From a virus: DNA of 30,580 nt. The number at the start of each line of letters is the position of its first letter. Position 1 is the stretch's first letter. A program made the position numbers and the translations under genes. The stretch lies in IMG/VR virus record IMGVR_UViG_3300017732_001590, positions 1 to 30,580 of that record; one strand, 5' to 3'. The notes beneath the pieces were generated by a model. That model ran no database searches. It saw only the letters and a list, made by a program, of their open reading frames with translations, and was not told where the DNA came from. Shown one piece after another: positions 11,798 to 20,378 of this stretch.

Positions 11798-14718
11798 GAT
11801 ACTAACTCCTTTTCTAACTCATCCATCTCTTTATGAATAAGTTCTTTTGAATTATAAAAAATTTCTTGATTATGTTTTATTTTAGGTAAAACAGAAACAT
11901 ATTTTTCGTGTAATTCTTCTTTAGGTAAATTACACACTCTTTCTACTTCGTTCATTATAAAGAAAAATCTTTCCTTATCGTTTTCAATTTCATCATAACT
12001 TTCATCAAACATTTCTGGAAAAGTTTCAAATCCTCTACTCCGTAAATGTTTTAATGTATATGCACATCCCAATAAAATCATAGGGTGTAATAGCATAGTT
12101 CTATAAACTTTTTCTGTTATAAATTTAAATTCATTTGGACTATCAAAACCACTACCAAGTACTGAATCCATTACGAATGAAAAATAACTATTCTCAAAAT
12201 ACTTATGTGGAATCGCCTTTTTATCCTCTAATATTGGCCATTTATTATCAAGAGACGCCCTTATTTCTGTTTCATCAAATTCATCTAAATTTACAAATCT
12301 GGCAGTTGAATCGGTCATTTCTGTAAATTTTCCACTTGGATTTATATGCTGTACCATATCTAAAACTAATGGAAGTTTTTTCCATTCCTCATATTCAAAG
12401 GAATTTGGATACCAATTATTTTCTACTGCAGTATCAGTTGAATTATATGCTTTATTCATTTCTTCTGCACTTTTCAAAGAATTATGATAATCAATTTCAT
12501 CTTGATTTCCAAAGTATGCTGAAACATACCCCTTATCTAAAATATTTCTTCTAAATATTTCATTTAAAGAAAACTTTCTATGTATGTGCAAAGTAGAACA
12601 GAGTGCAATATATGTTTTTGGTTTTCTATGATTTTCTAAAAATTTAAAATACTCATCTGTATAAGGTATCTTGTTACCAAATAAATATTTTTTTCTAACA
12701 AGAAATTCAATTTGATAAAATTCCGAATCTACCCCAACAACATTAGGATGAAGATTTTTTGCAGTATTACTATCTAAAATTTTTACTTTGCCTGATTCAA
12801 CCCCAACTTTTTCTAAATCGTTTAATATTTTATTTACCATCCACCTCTCTAATATTTCACCATGATGATTTAATATCAAAGGATATTTTATATTTGAATT
12901 TTTATAACTATGTGTTTTCTGATCAAACTGAGAATCATTAAAATTAGTTTGATTGGTTATCATGGGTGAATCATAATGTTCCCCCTCATTATTATAACTT
13001 GCATCTTTTATAGCAGCAGAATCATCACCTATATAATCATTGATTTTAGGATATGCTCCACCATATTCATAATGATTAAAAATTGGTGATGGAAATCTGT
13101 CGTCTGTACTATTCCAAAATCCACCAGTTTCACATATAATTTCTATAACATCAAATCGAGTTGGTACTTTGTTATCTTTTCTATCAAGAGTAACTTTACT
13201 CATTTCTTCAATATTATTTCGTGCAACCTTACCGAGTTTATTCTCTATTTTATCTAAAAATAATTCATCAGTATGATACTCTTTCCACGCAGAATCTCTA
13301 AATTTTAATATTTCATCAGATGATAATTGTTTTGAAGTTGTTGGTTTTGTATCGTATGAGTGAAACGAATACGAACTATATTTTTTATTTAAAAAGTAAT
13401 CTGAACTATCTTTGTACCATTGAGTACCAGGCAATGATATTGCAGGGTAGGCATTCCACCCAACGGTATTTAATTCTTTACTAAACTCTAAGGTTTCTTT
13501 CATAGTATCTAAGGTATCGGTTGGTAAACCAAAGATATAATTTGCCATAACATGAATATTGGCATCTTCTACTTTTTTAACCACATCCTTAATGTCTACA
13601 TCTTCAAATTTACCTTTAGAAACTTCTAACCTTATACTTTTCTGTGAACTTTCAATACCAAGTGCCAACCATCTTATTCCTGCATCTCTTAATAATTTTA
13701 AAACTTTTGGTTTTTTAATAGTATCTACTCTTGAATATGCCCACATTATTAATTCAGAACCATATCCTCTTTCTATCAATCCCTCACATAAAGGTACATA
13801 ATATTTTGGATTAAGTAAAAACATCTCATCAATAATTCTAATAGTTTTTACTCCCATCCCTACCAACTTATCAAATTGTTTTAATATAAACTCAGTTGAC
13901 CAAAACCTCATTTTATTATAGTTACCGGCAACACCTATTTCTTCATTATCATCCCTATTAATCATATTAATCATACAAAATTCACATTGAAATACACAAC
14001 CTAACGATGTGTATATAGAAGCATAAGGTGTTCTTTTTTTCTCATCGTATTCTGCATGCCACATTGGTGAACGATACAAATCAAAAGGTTTTTCTTTATA
14101 TGGTAATAAATCCCAAGCATATCCAGGTAAATCTATATCCATTCTTTCTTGTGGTACAACTTGTTGTGGTTCTGTTAATATTTGTGTTTTTTTATGTGAT
14201 TCATCTATCCTATAACCAATACCTTTTACTTTTTGTAAATAATCCGTAATCCAAATTTCTTCACGATCTAGTTTTAAAATTTCCCACAAAGAATAAACAC
14301 CTTCGTTTGTAAAAACAATATCAACACTCAATTCTTCTCTCAAAACTTTAGTAGGCAATGCCTGTACATGAGAACCCAAAAAGGATATCGGAGCTCTCGG
14401 ATGTATCCATTCTTTTGCTTTTAATAACTTAGACAATCGAAGTGCACCTTCCATTTGTGCAGTTCCACCATTTACATTTTCTCCATATACACAAAAGACT
14501 ATTAATTTTGGATTTATATCAAAAACACGTTTAATGAATGTATCATCATCAAGTTTTTCTGCCAATACATCAATTATCTTTACTTTGTGTTTTTTAGAAC
14601 GACAAGATTCTGCTAATAATAAGGCCCAATATGGTGTTCCTATGGCAGAATATTCATTTGAAAGATTTTGATATACCTCTTTTGAACTCGCAGGATTTAT
14701 AAATAGTACATCCGTCAT
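11794..14718 (-). CDS. B12-binding-type radical SAM protein fused to a phage glycosyltransferase-like module
   Basis: A 974-residue fusion. Residues 1-150 look like the Rossmann-like cobalamin-binding domain usual in B12-type radical SAM enzymes. The [4Fe-4S] motif CVFQCEFC (C-x3-C-x2-C at 241, 245, 248) opens the radical-SAM barrel, which ends near residue 510; GLPTDT is a typical later strand. From about residue 600 to the end the protein is a full copy of the module shared with four neighbouring genes. That module has a Rossmann-like half, then HR within TLHIHRKF, then YFSFV, TEK at 868-870, HPM, and TFPEMFDESYDE at 899-910. The fusion would combine methylation or a radical modification with transfer of the sugar. 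The 2.9 kb frame is uninterrupted, so it is not a sequencing join within the gene. Confidence 0.82.
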   Translation of the reverse strand: MTDVLFINPASSKEVYQNLSNEYSAIGTPYWALLLAESCRSKKHKVKIIDVLAEKLDDDTFIKRVFDINPKLIVFCVYGENVNGGTAQMEGALRLSKLLKAKEWIHPRAPISFLGSHVQALPTKVLREELSVDIVFTNEGVYSLWEILKLDREEIWITDYLQKVKGIGYRIDESHKKTQILTEPQQVVPQERMDIDLPGYAWDLLPYKEKPFDLYRSPMWHAEYDEKKRTPYASIYTSLGCVFQCEFCMINMINRDDNEEIGVAGNYNKMRFWSTEFILKQFDKLVGMGVKTIRIIDEMFLLNPKYYVPLCEGLIERGYGSELIMWAYSRVDTIKKPKVLKLLRDAGIRWLALGIESSQKSIRLEVSKGKFEDVDIKDVVKKVEDANIHVMANYIFGLPTDTLDTMKETLEFSKELNTVGWNAYPAISLPGTQWYKDSSDYFLNKKYSSYSFHSYDTKPTTSKQLSSDEILKFRDSAWKEYHTDELFLDKIENKLGKVARNNIEEMSKVTLDRKDNKVPTRFDVIEIICETGGFWNSTDDRFPSPIFNHYEYGGAYPKINDYIGDDSAAIKDASYNNEGEHYDSPMITNQTNFNDSQFDQKTHSYKNSNIKYPLILNHHGEILERWMVNKILNDLEKVGVESGKVKILDSNTAKNLHPNVVGVDSEFYQIEFLVRKKYLFGNKIPYTDEYFKFLENHRKPKTYIALCSTLHIHRKFSLNEIFRRNILDKGYVSAYFGNQDEIDYHNSLKSAEEMNKAYNSTDTAVENNWYPNSFEYEEWKKLPLVLDMVQHINPSGKFTEMTDSTARFVNLDEFDETEIRASLDNKWPILEDKKAIPHKYFENSYFSFVMDSVLGSGFDSPNEFKFITEKVYRTMLLHPMILLGCAYTLKHLRSRGFETFPEMFDESYDEIENDKERFFFIMNEVERVCNLPKEELHEKYVSVLPKIKHNQEIFYNSKELIHKEMDELEKELVS
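11803..11812 (-). promoter_or_regulatory. Extended Shine-Dalgarno AAAGGAGTTA (dehydrogenase gene)
   Basis: Minus strand AAAGGAGTTAGTATC before the ATG at 11797. It lies inside the end of the radical-SAM fusion gene. Confidence 0.7.
11991..12033. repeat. GT-module repeat, copy 1 of 5
   Basis: This stretch encodes the GFETFPEMFDESYD part of the module. Its plus strand (catcataactttcatcaaac... aagtttcaaatcc) is closely similar at the DNA level to copies at 15754, 16830, 18283 and 26065. The similarity partly reflects protein conservation, but it could also serve as recombination points. Confidence 0.6.
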
Positions 14719-15524
14719 TTGTATAACCTTCTAAATTCTTTATATAAAAAATCTGCCCATAATGAATGTGATTTTTCATCAGGATGTGAACCATTAAATC
14801 CACTCCATCCACCCTTAGTATTTTTAAATGTATTTACTTTATTATCCCACTCAAGAATACCACCTGTTTTCTTTTTCACCTCATCCATTATCCAATCTTC
14901 TTGACATTGATGGTAAATTTTATCAAGGTTATACAAATTTTCATAATTACCTTGTATGTGATGTAATACATTATTCTCCATAGAAAAATAAAAGTAGTAT
15001 TTTATATTATATTTTTCTAATAATTGTTGCATTGCAAATACTCGTAGGGCAGTTTCTTCGTTAAAATAATTATCATCAAAATAATACTTTACATATTGTT
15101 CCCAAAAGTTTTGTGATGGTGACATACCTAAAAATGGGCCGTGGTCTTTATTACCTGCGGGATCTCCACTAGCATCCATTCCATTATTATTGGAAGCAGA
15201 CATATATTCTGGTTGAACAGCAAAATTTATTGATTCATACATATTAGCAATATCATTATACCTTTCTGTTCTTACCGATTGTGACCAACCTAAAACTATA
15301 AAAGTATCTTTCAACTTATCTTTATTATTAAAAATCCAATCTTTTGTTGTCCTATAAATTCTATTATTAGAACTTCCATTTTGTGAATGGTTTATTTCTT
15401 CAACTCCCATTTTATCTGAAAGTACTTTACTCCATCGATGGGTAAATTGCCAATTACTATCATTTGGATTTTGTAATTCATCTCCCCAAACAAAGCTACA
15501 ACCATTTGTATATAAATATTTCAT
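14715..15524 (-). CDS. SGNH-hydrolase-like protein (paralog 1)
   Basis: A 269-residue protein that begins MKYLYTNGCSFVWGDEL. The GCSF box places a Ser at residue 10, as in the GDSL box of SGNH hydrolases. NGSSNNR near 50 matches the Asn/Gly blocks, GWS near 79 follows, and the C-terminal NGSHPDEKSHSLWA resembles the final block but has Asn where the catalytic Asp (DxxH) is expected. SGNH enzymes in glycan clusters are usually O-acetyl esterases or transferases acting on sugars. It is a paralog of 28344-29087, sharing the RWSKxLSDK and EEIN segments and an RTTxDW motif. ATG and stop overlap the neighbours by a few bases. Activity is uncertain because of the altered Asp. Confidence 0.65.
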   Translation of the reverse strand: MKYLYTNGCSFVWGDELQNPNDSNWQFTHRWSKVLSDKMGVEEINHSQNGSSNNRIYRTTKDWIFNNKDKLKDTFIVLGWSQSVRTERYNDIANMYESINFAVQPEYMSASNNNGMDASGDPAGNKDHGPFLGMSPSQNFWEQYVKYYFDDNYFNEETALRVFAMQQLLEKYNIKYYFYFSMENNVLHHIQGNYENLYNLDKIYHQCQEDWIMDEVKKKTGGILEWDNKVNTFKNTKGGWSGFNGSHPDEKSHSLWADFLYKEFRRLYK

Positions 15525-16642
15525 AACACATTCCTAATTTGTTCATCCATTGCCAACTTCATAACATTGAGTAATTCAGTATAGGAATGTTGATTTATAT
15601 TACAATTTGCGTATTTTTTTAATATTTTTTTATTGTGAATAATCTTAGGTTTAACCATTTCTAATAAATCTTGTAATTCTTGATTTGACTTGTCTTGTAG
15701 TTTTTTTAAATTATCTATAATAATTTCTGTCCGTTTTTTCAAATCATTTTCTTCATCATAACTCTCATCAAACAATTCAGGAAAAGTTTCAAATCCATAT
15801 TTTTTAATCCACTTTAATAGACTTGGTGAACCCAAAACCATAAATGGTTGATTGTACATTATTGGAAAATAAAATTTTTCTGTAAATCTTATATTAAATT
15901 TATGATATTCTGATTCTGTAACTACACTACAAAATGCATCTTTATAATAAGGAAGTATGGAATGAACTGAACTTAAATGTGATGTTTCTTGTTGATGGAT
16001 ACCACGGTGTGGGCCCAATCCCAAATCATCAAGATAAACTTCTTTCCATCTTGCAGAAACATGACCATCCTTTAACAAATTATTTTCTTTTAATTTATAA
16101 TATAATAATTCACGATGATCTCCTTTACTACTCATAGGACAGATAAATAATTTACTTCCGTCAAATTTTACTTCTTCTGTATAATCGTTAAGTGTATTCT
16201 TATGAGTATCCAAAGATGATATTAAACAATGGTTAAAGGAAACACTATTAAATCTCATTTTCTTATCAAGATTGATGTGGTCATAGTATTTATACATTCC
16301 ATGATTTGGCCCTTGATATATTATTTTTTCCATTGGTATGTTACACCACTTAAAAAAATTGTAATAATCTTTAATGGTATCTTTATGAAACATCCACTCC
16401 ACAGGTTCATATATTACAAGATAATCAAATTCAACTTCTAATAAGGCCTGTTTTGCACTAACCCAAGATGAATGATTAGAATTATCTTTAAAACTACATT
16501 TCCAATATTCCTCTTGGTCATAACACGGCCAAGGAAATTGTATGATTACAAATTTCTTATCATAATGTCTTTCAAAATAATTATTAATTACTTCGACTCC
16601 ACCATAGTTCCATCCGTCTGGCCAAGGTTTATGTAAAATCAT
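15521..16642 (-). CDS. Glycosyltransferase-like protein with the DESYDE module
   Basis: A 373-residue protein carrying the same module as four other genes in the window. The order is a Rossmann-like N-terminal half, LFICPMSSKGDHREL (the HR box), CSVVTESEYH, RFTEKFYFP (TEK), QPFMVLGS, and GFETFPELFDESYDEEND. A short helical tail ends in IHNKK. The TEK...P...GS.xxL arrangement recalls the nucleotide-sugar site of fucosyltransferase-type (GT10-like) and GT-B enzymes, but this is a weak resemblance. Probably a sugar transferase acting in the cytosol on a lipid- or protein-linked glycan. It forms an ATGA overlap with the next copy (16639), which fits gene duplication followed by divergence. Confidence 0.65.
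   Translation of the reverse strand: MILHKPWPDGWNYGGVEVINNYFERHYDKKFVIIQFPWPCYDQEEYWKCSFKDNSNHSSWVSAKQALLEVEFDYLVIYEPVEWMFHKDTIKDYYNFFKWCNIPMEKIIYQGPNHGMYKYYDHINLDKKMRFNSVSFNHCLISSLDTHKNTLNDYTEEVKFDGSKLFICPMSSKGDHRELLYYKLKENNLLKDGHVSARWKEVYLDDLGLGPHRGIHQQETSHLSSVHSILPYYKDAFCSVVTESEYHKFNIRFTEKFYFPIMYNQPFMVLGSPSLLKWIKKYGFETFPELFDESYDEENDLKKRTEIIIDNLKKLQDKSNQELQDLLEMVKPKIIHNKKILKKYANCNINQHSYTELLNVMKLAMDEQIRNVL
15754..15796. repeat. GT-module repeat, copy 2 of 5
   Basis: Plus strand catcataactctcatcaaac... aagtttcaaatcc. Very close to copies at 11991, 16830 and 26065. It encodes GFETFPELFDESYDE. Confidence 0.6.
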
Positions 16643-18108
16643 ACTTTAATTTCCTGTAACGAATTTAAAACTATCTGTTCTTTGTCAATTTTTTCCATAA
16701 CTGATTGATTGTGTTTAATTGTTGGTAATAACTGTATATAAATATCATGTAACTCATCAAATGACATATTAATTACTCTATGTACTTCTAATGTTACAAA
16801 TTTAATCCTTTCTACATAATCTTCTATTTCATCATAACTCTCGTCAAACAATTCAGGAAAAGTTTTAAACCCCAGCCCCCTAAGATATTTTAAATGATAA
16901 GGTGCTGTATAAAAAATACACGGATGAAACATCAAAGATTGTATTGTTTTGTCTGTACTTTTATGAATAGTACTATGTATATTATCGTCAAGATAAGGAT
17001 CGTGTTCAATAAAATCTATCGGTGGACTTTCAGTAACAATTGAAAAATAAGAGTTTTTATAATTTATATATCCTGGAGTATTTTCTACTATTGAACCACC
17101 ATATGGTGCATAACCAAATTTTTGAATTGTTCTATCGTGTCGATATTCAGCATCTTTTCCAGCAAACCATTGTTGAACAATTCGTTTTTCATCTATGTTA
17201 TCTATCTCATCAACTATTTTCTCATCACTCAAATCATATTTTTCCCAAACTCTTTTTATATTTTTTGGTAAAATAAAATCTTTATGTGTTATATGTGATA
17301 ATTGTGCCTCATCGATATCAGCGTGTTTTGAATGTGTTGCACCTTTGTCTAATAACAAAGGAAGTTTTGATAAAAAATCCTTGACTTCTTCTTGAGATAT
17401 TGTTAAATTTAATACACCAAAAAACTCATATATAAAATCTTCAAGTTCGTCTGGTTGGTCTTTACAAGAACCACAAGATATTAAACCATATTCATCAAGT
17501 TTATGTTGAAGTAAATATGCAATTAATCCAGCTCGGTATGGATGTAATGTACCATTGAATGTCACATACTTAAATGGCTTTCTATACTTTGTTAAATAAT
17601 TAGTTTGATTTTCATCGTATGGAACTACATCATCAAACATTTTCAAATAACATTCTGAATATCTATATGGTGCCCAATCAATTGTTAAATTATTTTCAAG
17701 TGGTAACGAACAATTTCCTTTATCTTTTATTTTGAAATTAATATTACCATCAAAAATATAAATATTATCCGTGTTAAATCCCCTTTTCTCAAATAAATCA
17801 AATAGGTAAATACGAACCGTAAGTAAAACTTGCTCAGTTCTTCTATCTAATATCAATATTAATTTATTTTGGTTTACTAAATCTTTTACTCTTTCGTAAT
17901 TAGACCAATCAAAATCAATAGATTTAGTTACAAAATTCCAAGGCGGAATATTAACAAAAAATAAATTTGTATATTCATCACTTAAATCTTCATATTTCGT
18001 TATAGGATTTTCGAAAAATGGATTATTAGTTTTGTAATGTATTTCCCAATTTACACAAGGTTCTAAACTACAATCTTTAGGTATAAATTGTCTATATGGA
18101 TATTTCAT
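16639..18108 (-). CDS. Glycosyltransferase-like protein with the DESYDE module (TEK replaced by TDK)
   Basis: A 489-residue member of the same paralogous family. The Rossmann-like N-terminal half contains LILILDRRTEQ and IYIFDGNIN. The HR-box equivalent reads TFNGTLHPYRAGL, followed by an insert of about 100 residues, SYFSIVTES, STDKTIQSL, FHPCIF, and GFKTFPELFDESYDEIED. The otherwise conserved T-E-K is T-D-K here, and the HR box is YR. The copy may therefore differ in substrate or activity. It overlaps the next copy upstream by 17 bases. It has no signal peptide or membrane segment, so it is probably cytosolic. The glycan role is inferred from cluster context. Confidence 0.62.
   Translation of the reverse strand: MKYPYRQFIPKDCSLEPCVNWEIHYKTNNPFFENPITKYEDLSDEYTNLFFVNIPPWNFVTKSIDFDWSNYERVKDLVNQNKLILILDRRTEQVLLTVRIYLFDLFEKRGFNTDNIYIFDGNINFKIKDKGNCSLPLENNLTIDWAPYRYSECYLKMFDDVVPYDENQTNYLTKYRKPFKYVTFNGTLHPYRAGLIAYLLQHKLDEYGLISCGSCKDQPDELEDFIYEFFGVLNLTISQEEVKDFLSKLPLLLDKGATHSKHADIDEAQLSHITHKDFILPKNIKRVWEKYDLSDEKIVDEIDNIDEKRIVQQWFAGKDAEYRHDRTIQKFGYAPYGGSIVENTPGYINYKNSYFSIVTESPPIDFIEHDPYLDDNIHSTIHKSTDKTIQSLMFHPCIFYTAPYHLKYLRGLGFKTFPELFDESYDEIEDYVERIKFVTLEVHRVINMSFDELHDIYIQLLPTIKHNQSVMEKIDKEQIVLNSLQEIKV
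16830..16872. repeat. GT-module repeat, copy 3 of 5
   Basis: Plus strand catcataactctcgtcaaac... aagttttaaaccc. It encodes GFKTFPELFDESYDE and is nearly the same as copies 2 and 5. Confidence 0.6.
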
Positions 18109-19447
18109 TTAAAAAATTATTTCGTTGTTCCACCGAGTATACTTTATAAAAGTGCTTATAATTGTGTTTCAATATATCTTTTATTGACCAATACCATTCA
18201 TGTAATTCTTCTAATGATTTCTCACATAATTTATTAATCTCTTTTTCTATAGCCAGAAATCTTTGTCCTGTATCATCAATGTTATCATATGACTCATCAA
18301 TAAAAGGTTCAAATGTTTTAAAACCATATTCCTTTAATTTTTTCAAACTACCAGCGTTACCTACATAAACAAACGGATGAAAATTGAGAATAGGTTTCCA
18401 AGTCTTTTCTGTAAATCCTATTGAATTACCATTTTTCTCTCGTGTTTCAAAATGTGATTCTGTACATATAGTAAAATATGTATCTAAATAATGTGGAATA
18501 ATATTATTAATAACTGAATGACATACTGTAAAATCTTTTTTATCTAAAACTAAAGGTAGTTTTTTCTTGAGATCATCGGCCCCATTTTCGTACTTACTTT
18601 CTACCTCTTTATCATTTAAAAGATATCCGTAATGTTGCGACTTTAAATAATCTTCCTCTTTGTCAACAACATCCCAACTACTCATACCATAATCAGGAAA
18701 TGATACTATACCTTTATCTAAATTATTATTGATATCTAAAGATAAAACTACTAATGCTCTATGTTCTTTGGGAAGTCTGTTATAGCATAAAAAATATTTA
18801 CTTCTTACATTATTCTCACCATCTTCCCATTTTTCTCTATTTTCTATACTTCTTGAATGTCCACCATGATATAAATTATTTTTATGTTCGTTATTAAATC
18901 TATCAACGGTATTAGTACAATAATTAGAAACTACCATTTTAATATCATTAATATCTGATTCTTCATTCAACAATACATTAGCATCACTATATATTACATT
19001 TTTTAATGGTATTTCTTTTTTTAATAGTTTTTTTACAAACTCATCATACAATCTAAATAAAGAATCACCATGTATAGAATCTTCTTCATATCCATAATAT
19101 ACTAATAATTTTGCTTGATTATTACGAAGATGTTCTAAAGTTGTATTCGGAATAAAATCTAAAAATGATGTGTTGACATCCTTATTAGACCAAATATCTA
19201 TACCTATCGAATGTCCAAAATTTCTCACACATCCAGGATATACATATTTTTCATTTTTTATTTTCGATACTAATTTAATATCTACATCTTGATTTTCAAA
19301 ATATTCACCAATTACAAAACCAGAATCACAAGGGAAGTAGTCAAATGATTTATACTCAATACAATTATCTATCGGTGTGAATCTTCCTTGTGTAGTTACT
19401 CTTGGTGGGCCTTCATCTGAAAATTTATCAACTCCTATTGTTAACAT
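18092..19447 (-). CDS. Glycosyltransferase-like protein with the DESYD module
   Basis: A 451-residue protein of the same family, with a Rossmann-like region (LLVYYGYEEDS and NVIYSDANV), the HR box FLCYNRLPKEHRAL, TYFTICTESHF, GFTEKTWKP, FHPFVYVG, and GFKTFEPFIDESYDNIDD. The start is taken as the ATG at 19447, which gives only a 20-base overlap with the preceding SDR gene and a GGAT upstream. The frame is open to 19510, but that would overlap the SDR gene by 83 bases. The N-terminus (TIGVDKFSDEGPP) differs from the other copies and may carry an accessory function. It lies directly after the branched-sugar candidate genes and may transfer their product. Confidence 0.62.
   Translation of the reverse strand: MLTIGVDKFSDEGPPRVTTQGRFTPIDNCIEYKSFDYFPCDSGFVIGEYFENQDVDIKLVSKIKNEKYVYPGCVRNFGHSIGIDIWSNKDVNTSFLDFIPNTTLEHLRNNQAKLLVYYGYEEDSIHGDSLFRLYDEFVKKLLKKEIPLKNVIYSDANVLLNEESDINDIKMVVSNYCTNTVDRFNNEHKNNLYHGGHSRSIENREKWEDGENNVRSKYFLCYNRLPKEHRALVVLSLDINNNLDKGIVSFPDYGMSSWDVVDKEEDYLKSQHYGYLLNDKEVESKYENGADDLKKKLPLVLDKKDFTVCHSVINNIIPHYLDTYFTICTESHFETREKNGNSIGFTEKTWKPILNFHPFVYVGNAGSLKKLKEYGFKTFEPFIDESYDNIDDTGQRFLAIEKEINKLCEKSLEELHEWYWSIKDILKHNYKHFYKVYSVEQRNNFLNEISI
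18283..18324. repeat. GT-module repeat, copy 4 of 5 (diverged)
   Basis: Plus strand tatcatatgactcatcaataaa... It encodes GFKTFEPFIDESYDN and is the most diverged copy, with the Pro and Glu of FPE swapped. Confidence 0.5.
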
Positions 19448-20378
19448 ACCAATCCACAGTTTTTTTAATTCCTTCTTCAAAAGACCACTTTGGTTCAAAT
19501 CCAAGTTCATCTTTAATTCTTTCGGTACTTACCATTCTAAAAGGTATCGTGGTTGGTTTTGTTTCATCATATTGTACTTTTGGATTTTTATTTGTGGCCT
19601 TTAAAACTGCATCTACAATATCACCAACTGTAATTGCTGTTCCAGCCCCAACATTATATGGTCTCATAGATTCTCCCTTTTCTAAAACTAACAATCCACC
19701 ATCAACTACATCTCTGACATATAAAAAATCCCTAACAACATCTGATGTTCCCCAAACCACAAACGGATCCTCACCACTTAAAACTCTGTTAATTAGTGCA
19801 GGAACTACATGACAAGTTTTAGGATTAAAGTTGTCAAATGGCCCATACATTGCAGTTCCTCTTGCTAAGGCTATTTTTAAATTGGAAAATCCACTTACAA
19901 ACTCCATTAGTTTTTCTCTATACCTTCTCATCCACCCATAACCAAAGTAAGATTCATGTGGTTCTTCATCCCAATATTCATCTTCTGTAATTGGATATCG
20001 TTTATCTGGATAACCAGTAGAACTATTTATATCCAAATAACCTTTAAGTTCACATTTTGCTGCGGCCTCTAAAACATTTGCAGTACTATTAATGTTATGT
20101 AACAATACTTGAACATTAGTTCTTACTTCTGATGGATTTGTTATGTAACCACCACAATGAATAACATAGTCAGCACCTTCTAATAGTTTAATACAATCTT
20201 CAAGTTTAAATAAATCTATATTTTCTATAACTTTAATTCTATCATCTTCTATTTCCATAGGTCTAACATGAGTGTGAGTGGTAACATCGGCACCTCTTTC
20301 AAGTAGTTCAAGTATAAAGTTTGTTCCTACGAAACCACTTCCACCCGTTACAACAACTTTTTTATCTTTATAAAACAT
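19428..20378 (-). CDS. NDP-sugar epimerase/reductase (extended SDR)
   Basis: A 316-residue extended short-chain dehydrogenase/reductase. TGGSGFVG at 11-18 binds NAD(P); HCGGYI and NSSTGYP (Ser/Thr of the triad) follow. The segment expected to hold Y-x3-K reads YGWMRR at 147-152, so the triad Lys is replaced by Arg. The C-terminal ALARGTAMYGPFDNF and VVRDFLYVRDV are typical of sugar-nucleotide members such as GDP-fucose synthase and 4-reductases. Its ATG directly abuts the stop of the ColD-like gene. A likely job is reduction or epimerisation of the branched keto sugar made by the two enzymes upstream, as YerF does in yersiniose synthesis. That role is inferred. Confidence 0.82.
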   Translation of the reverse strand: MFYKDKKVVVTGGSGFVGTNFILELLERGADVTTHTHVRPMEIEDDRIKVIENIDLFKLEDCIKLLEGADYVIHCGGYITNPSEVRTNVQVLLHNINSTANVLEAAAKCELKGYLDINSSTGYPDKRYPITEDEYWDEEPHESYFGYGWMRRYREKLMEFVSGFSNLKIALARGTAMYGPFDNFNPKTCHVVPALINRVLSGEDPFVVWGTSDVVRDFLYVRDVVDGGLLVLEKGESMRPYNVGAGTAITVGDIVDAVLKATNKNPKVQYDETKPTTIPFRMVSTERIKDELGFEPKWSFEEGIKKTVDWYVNNRS

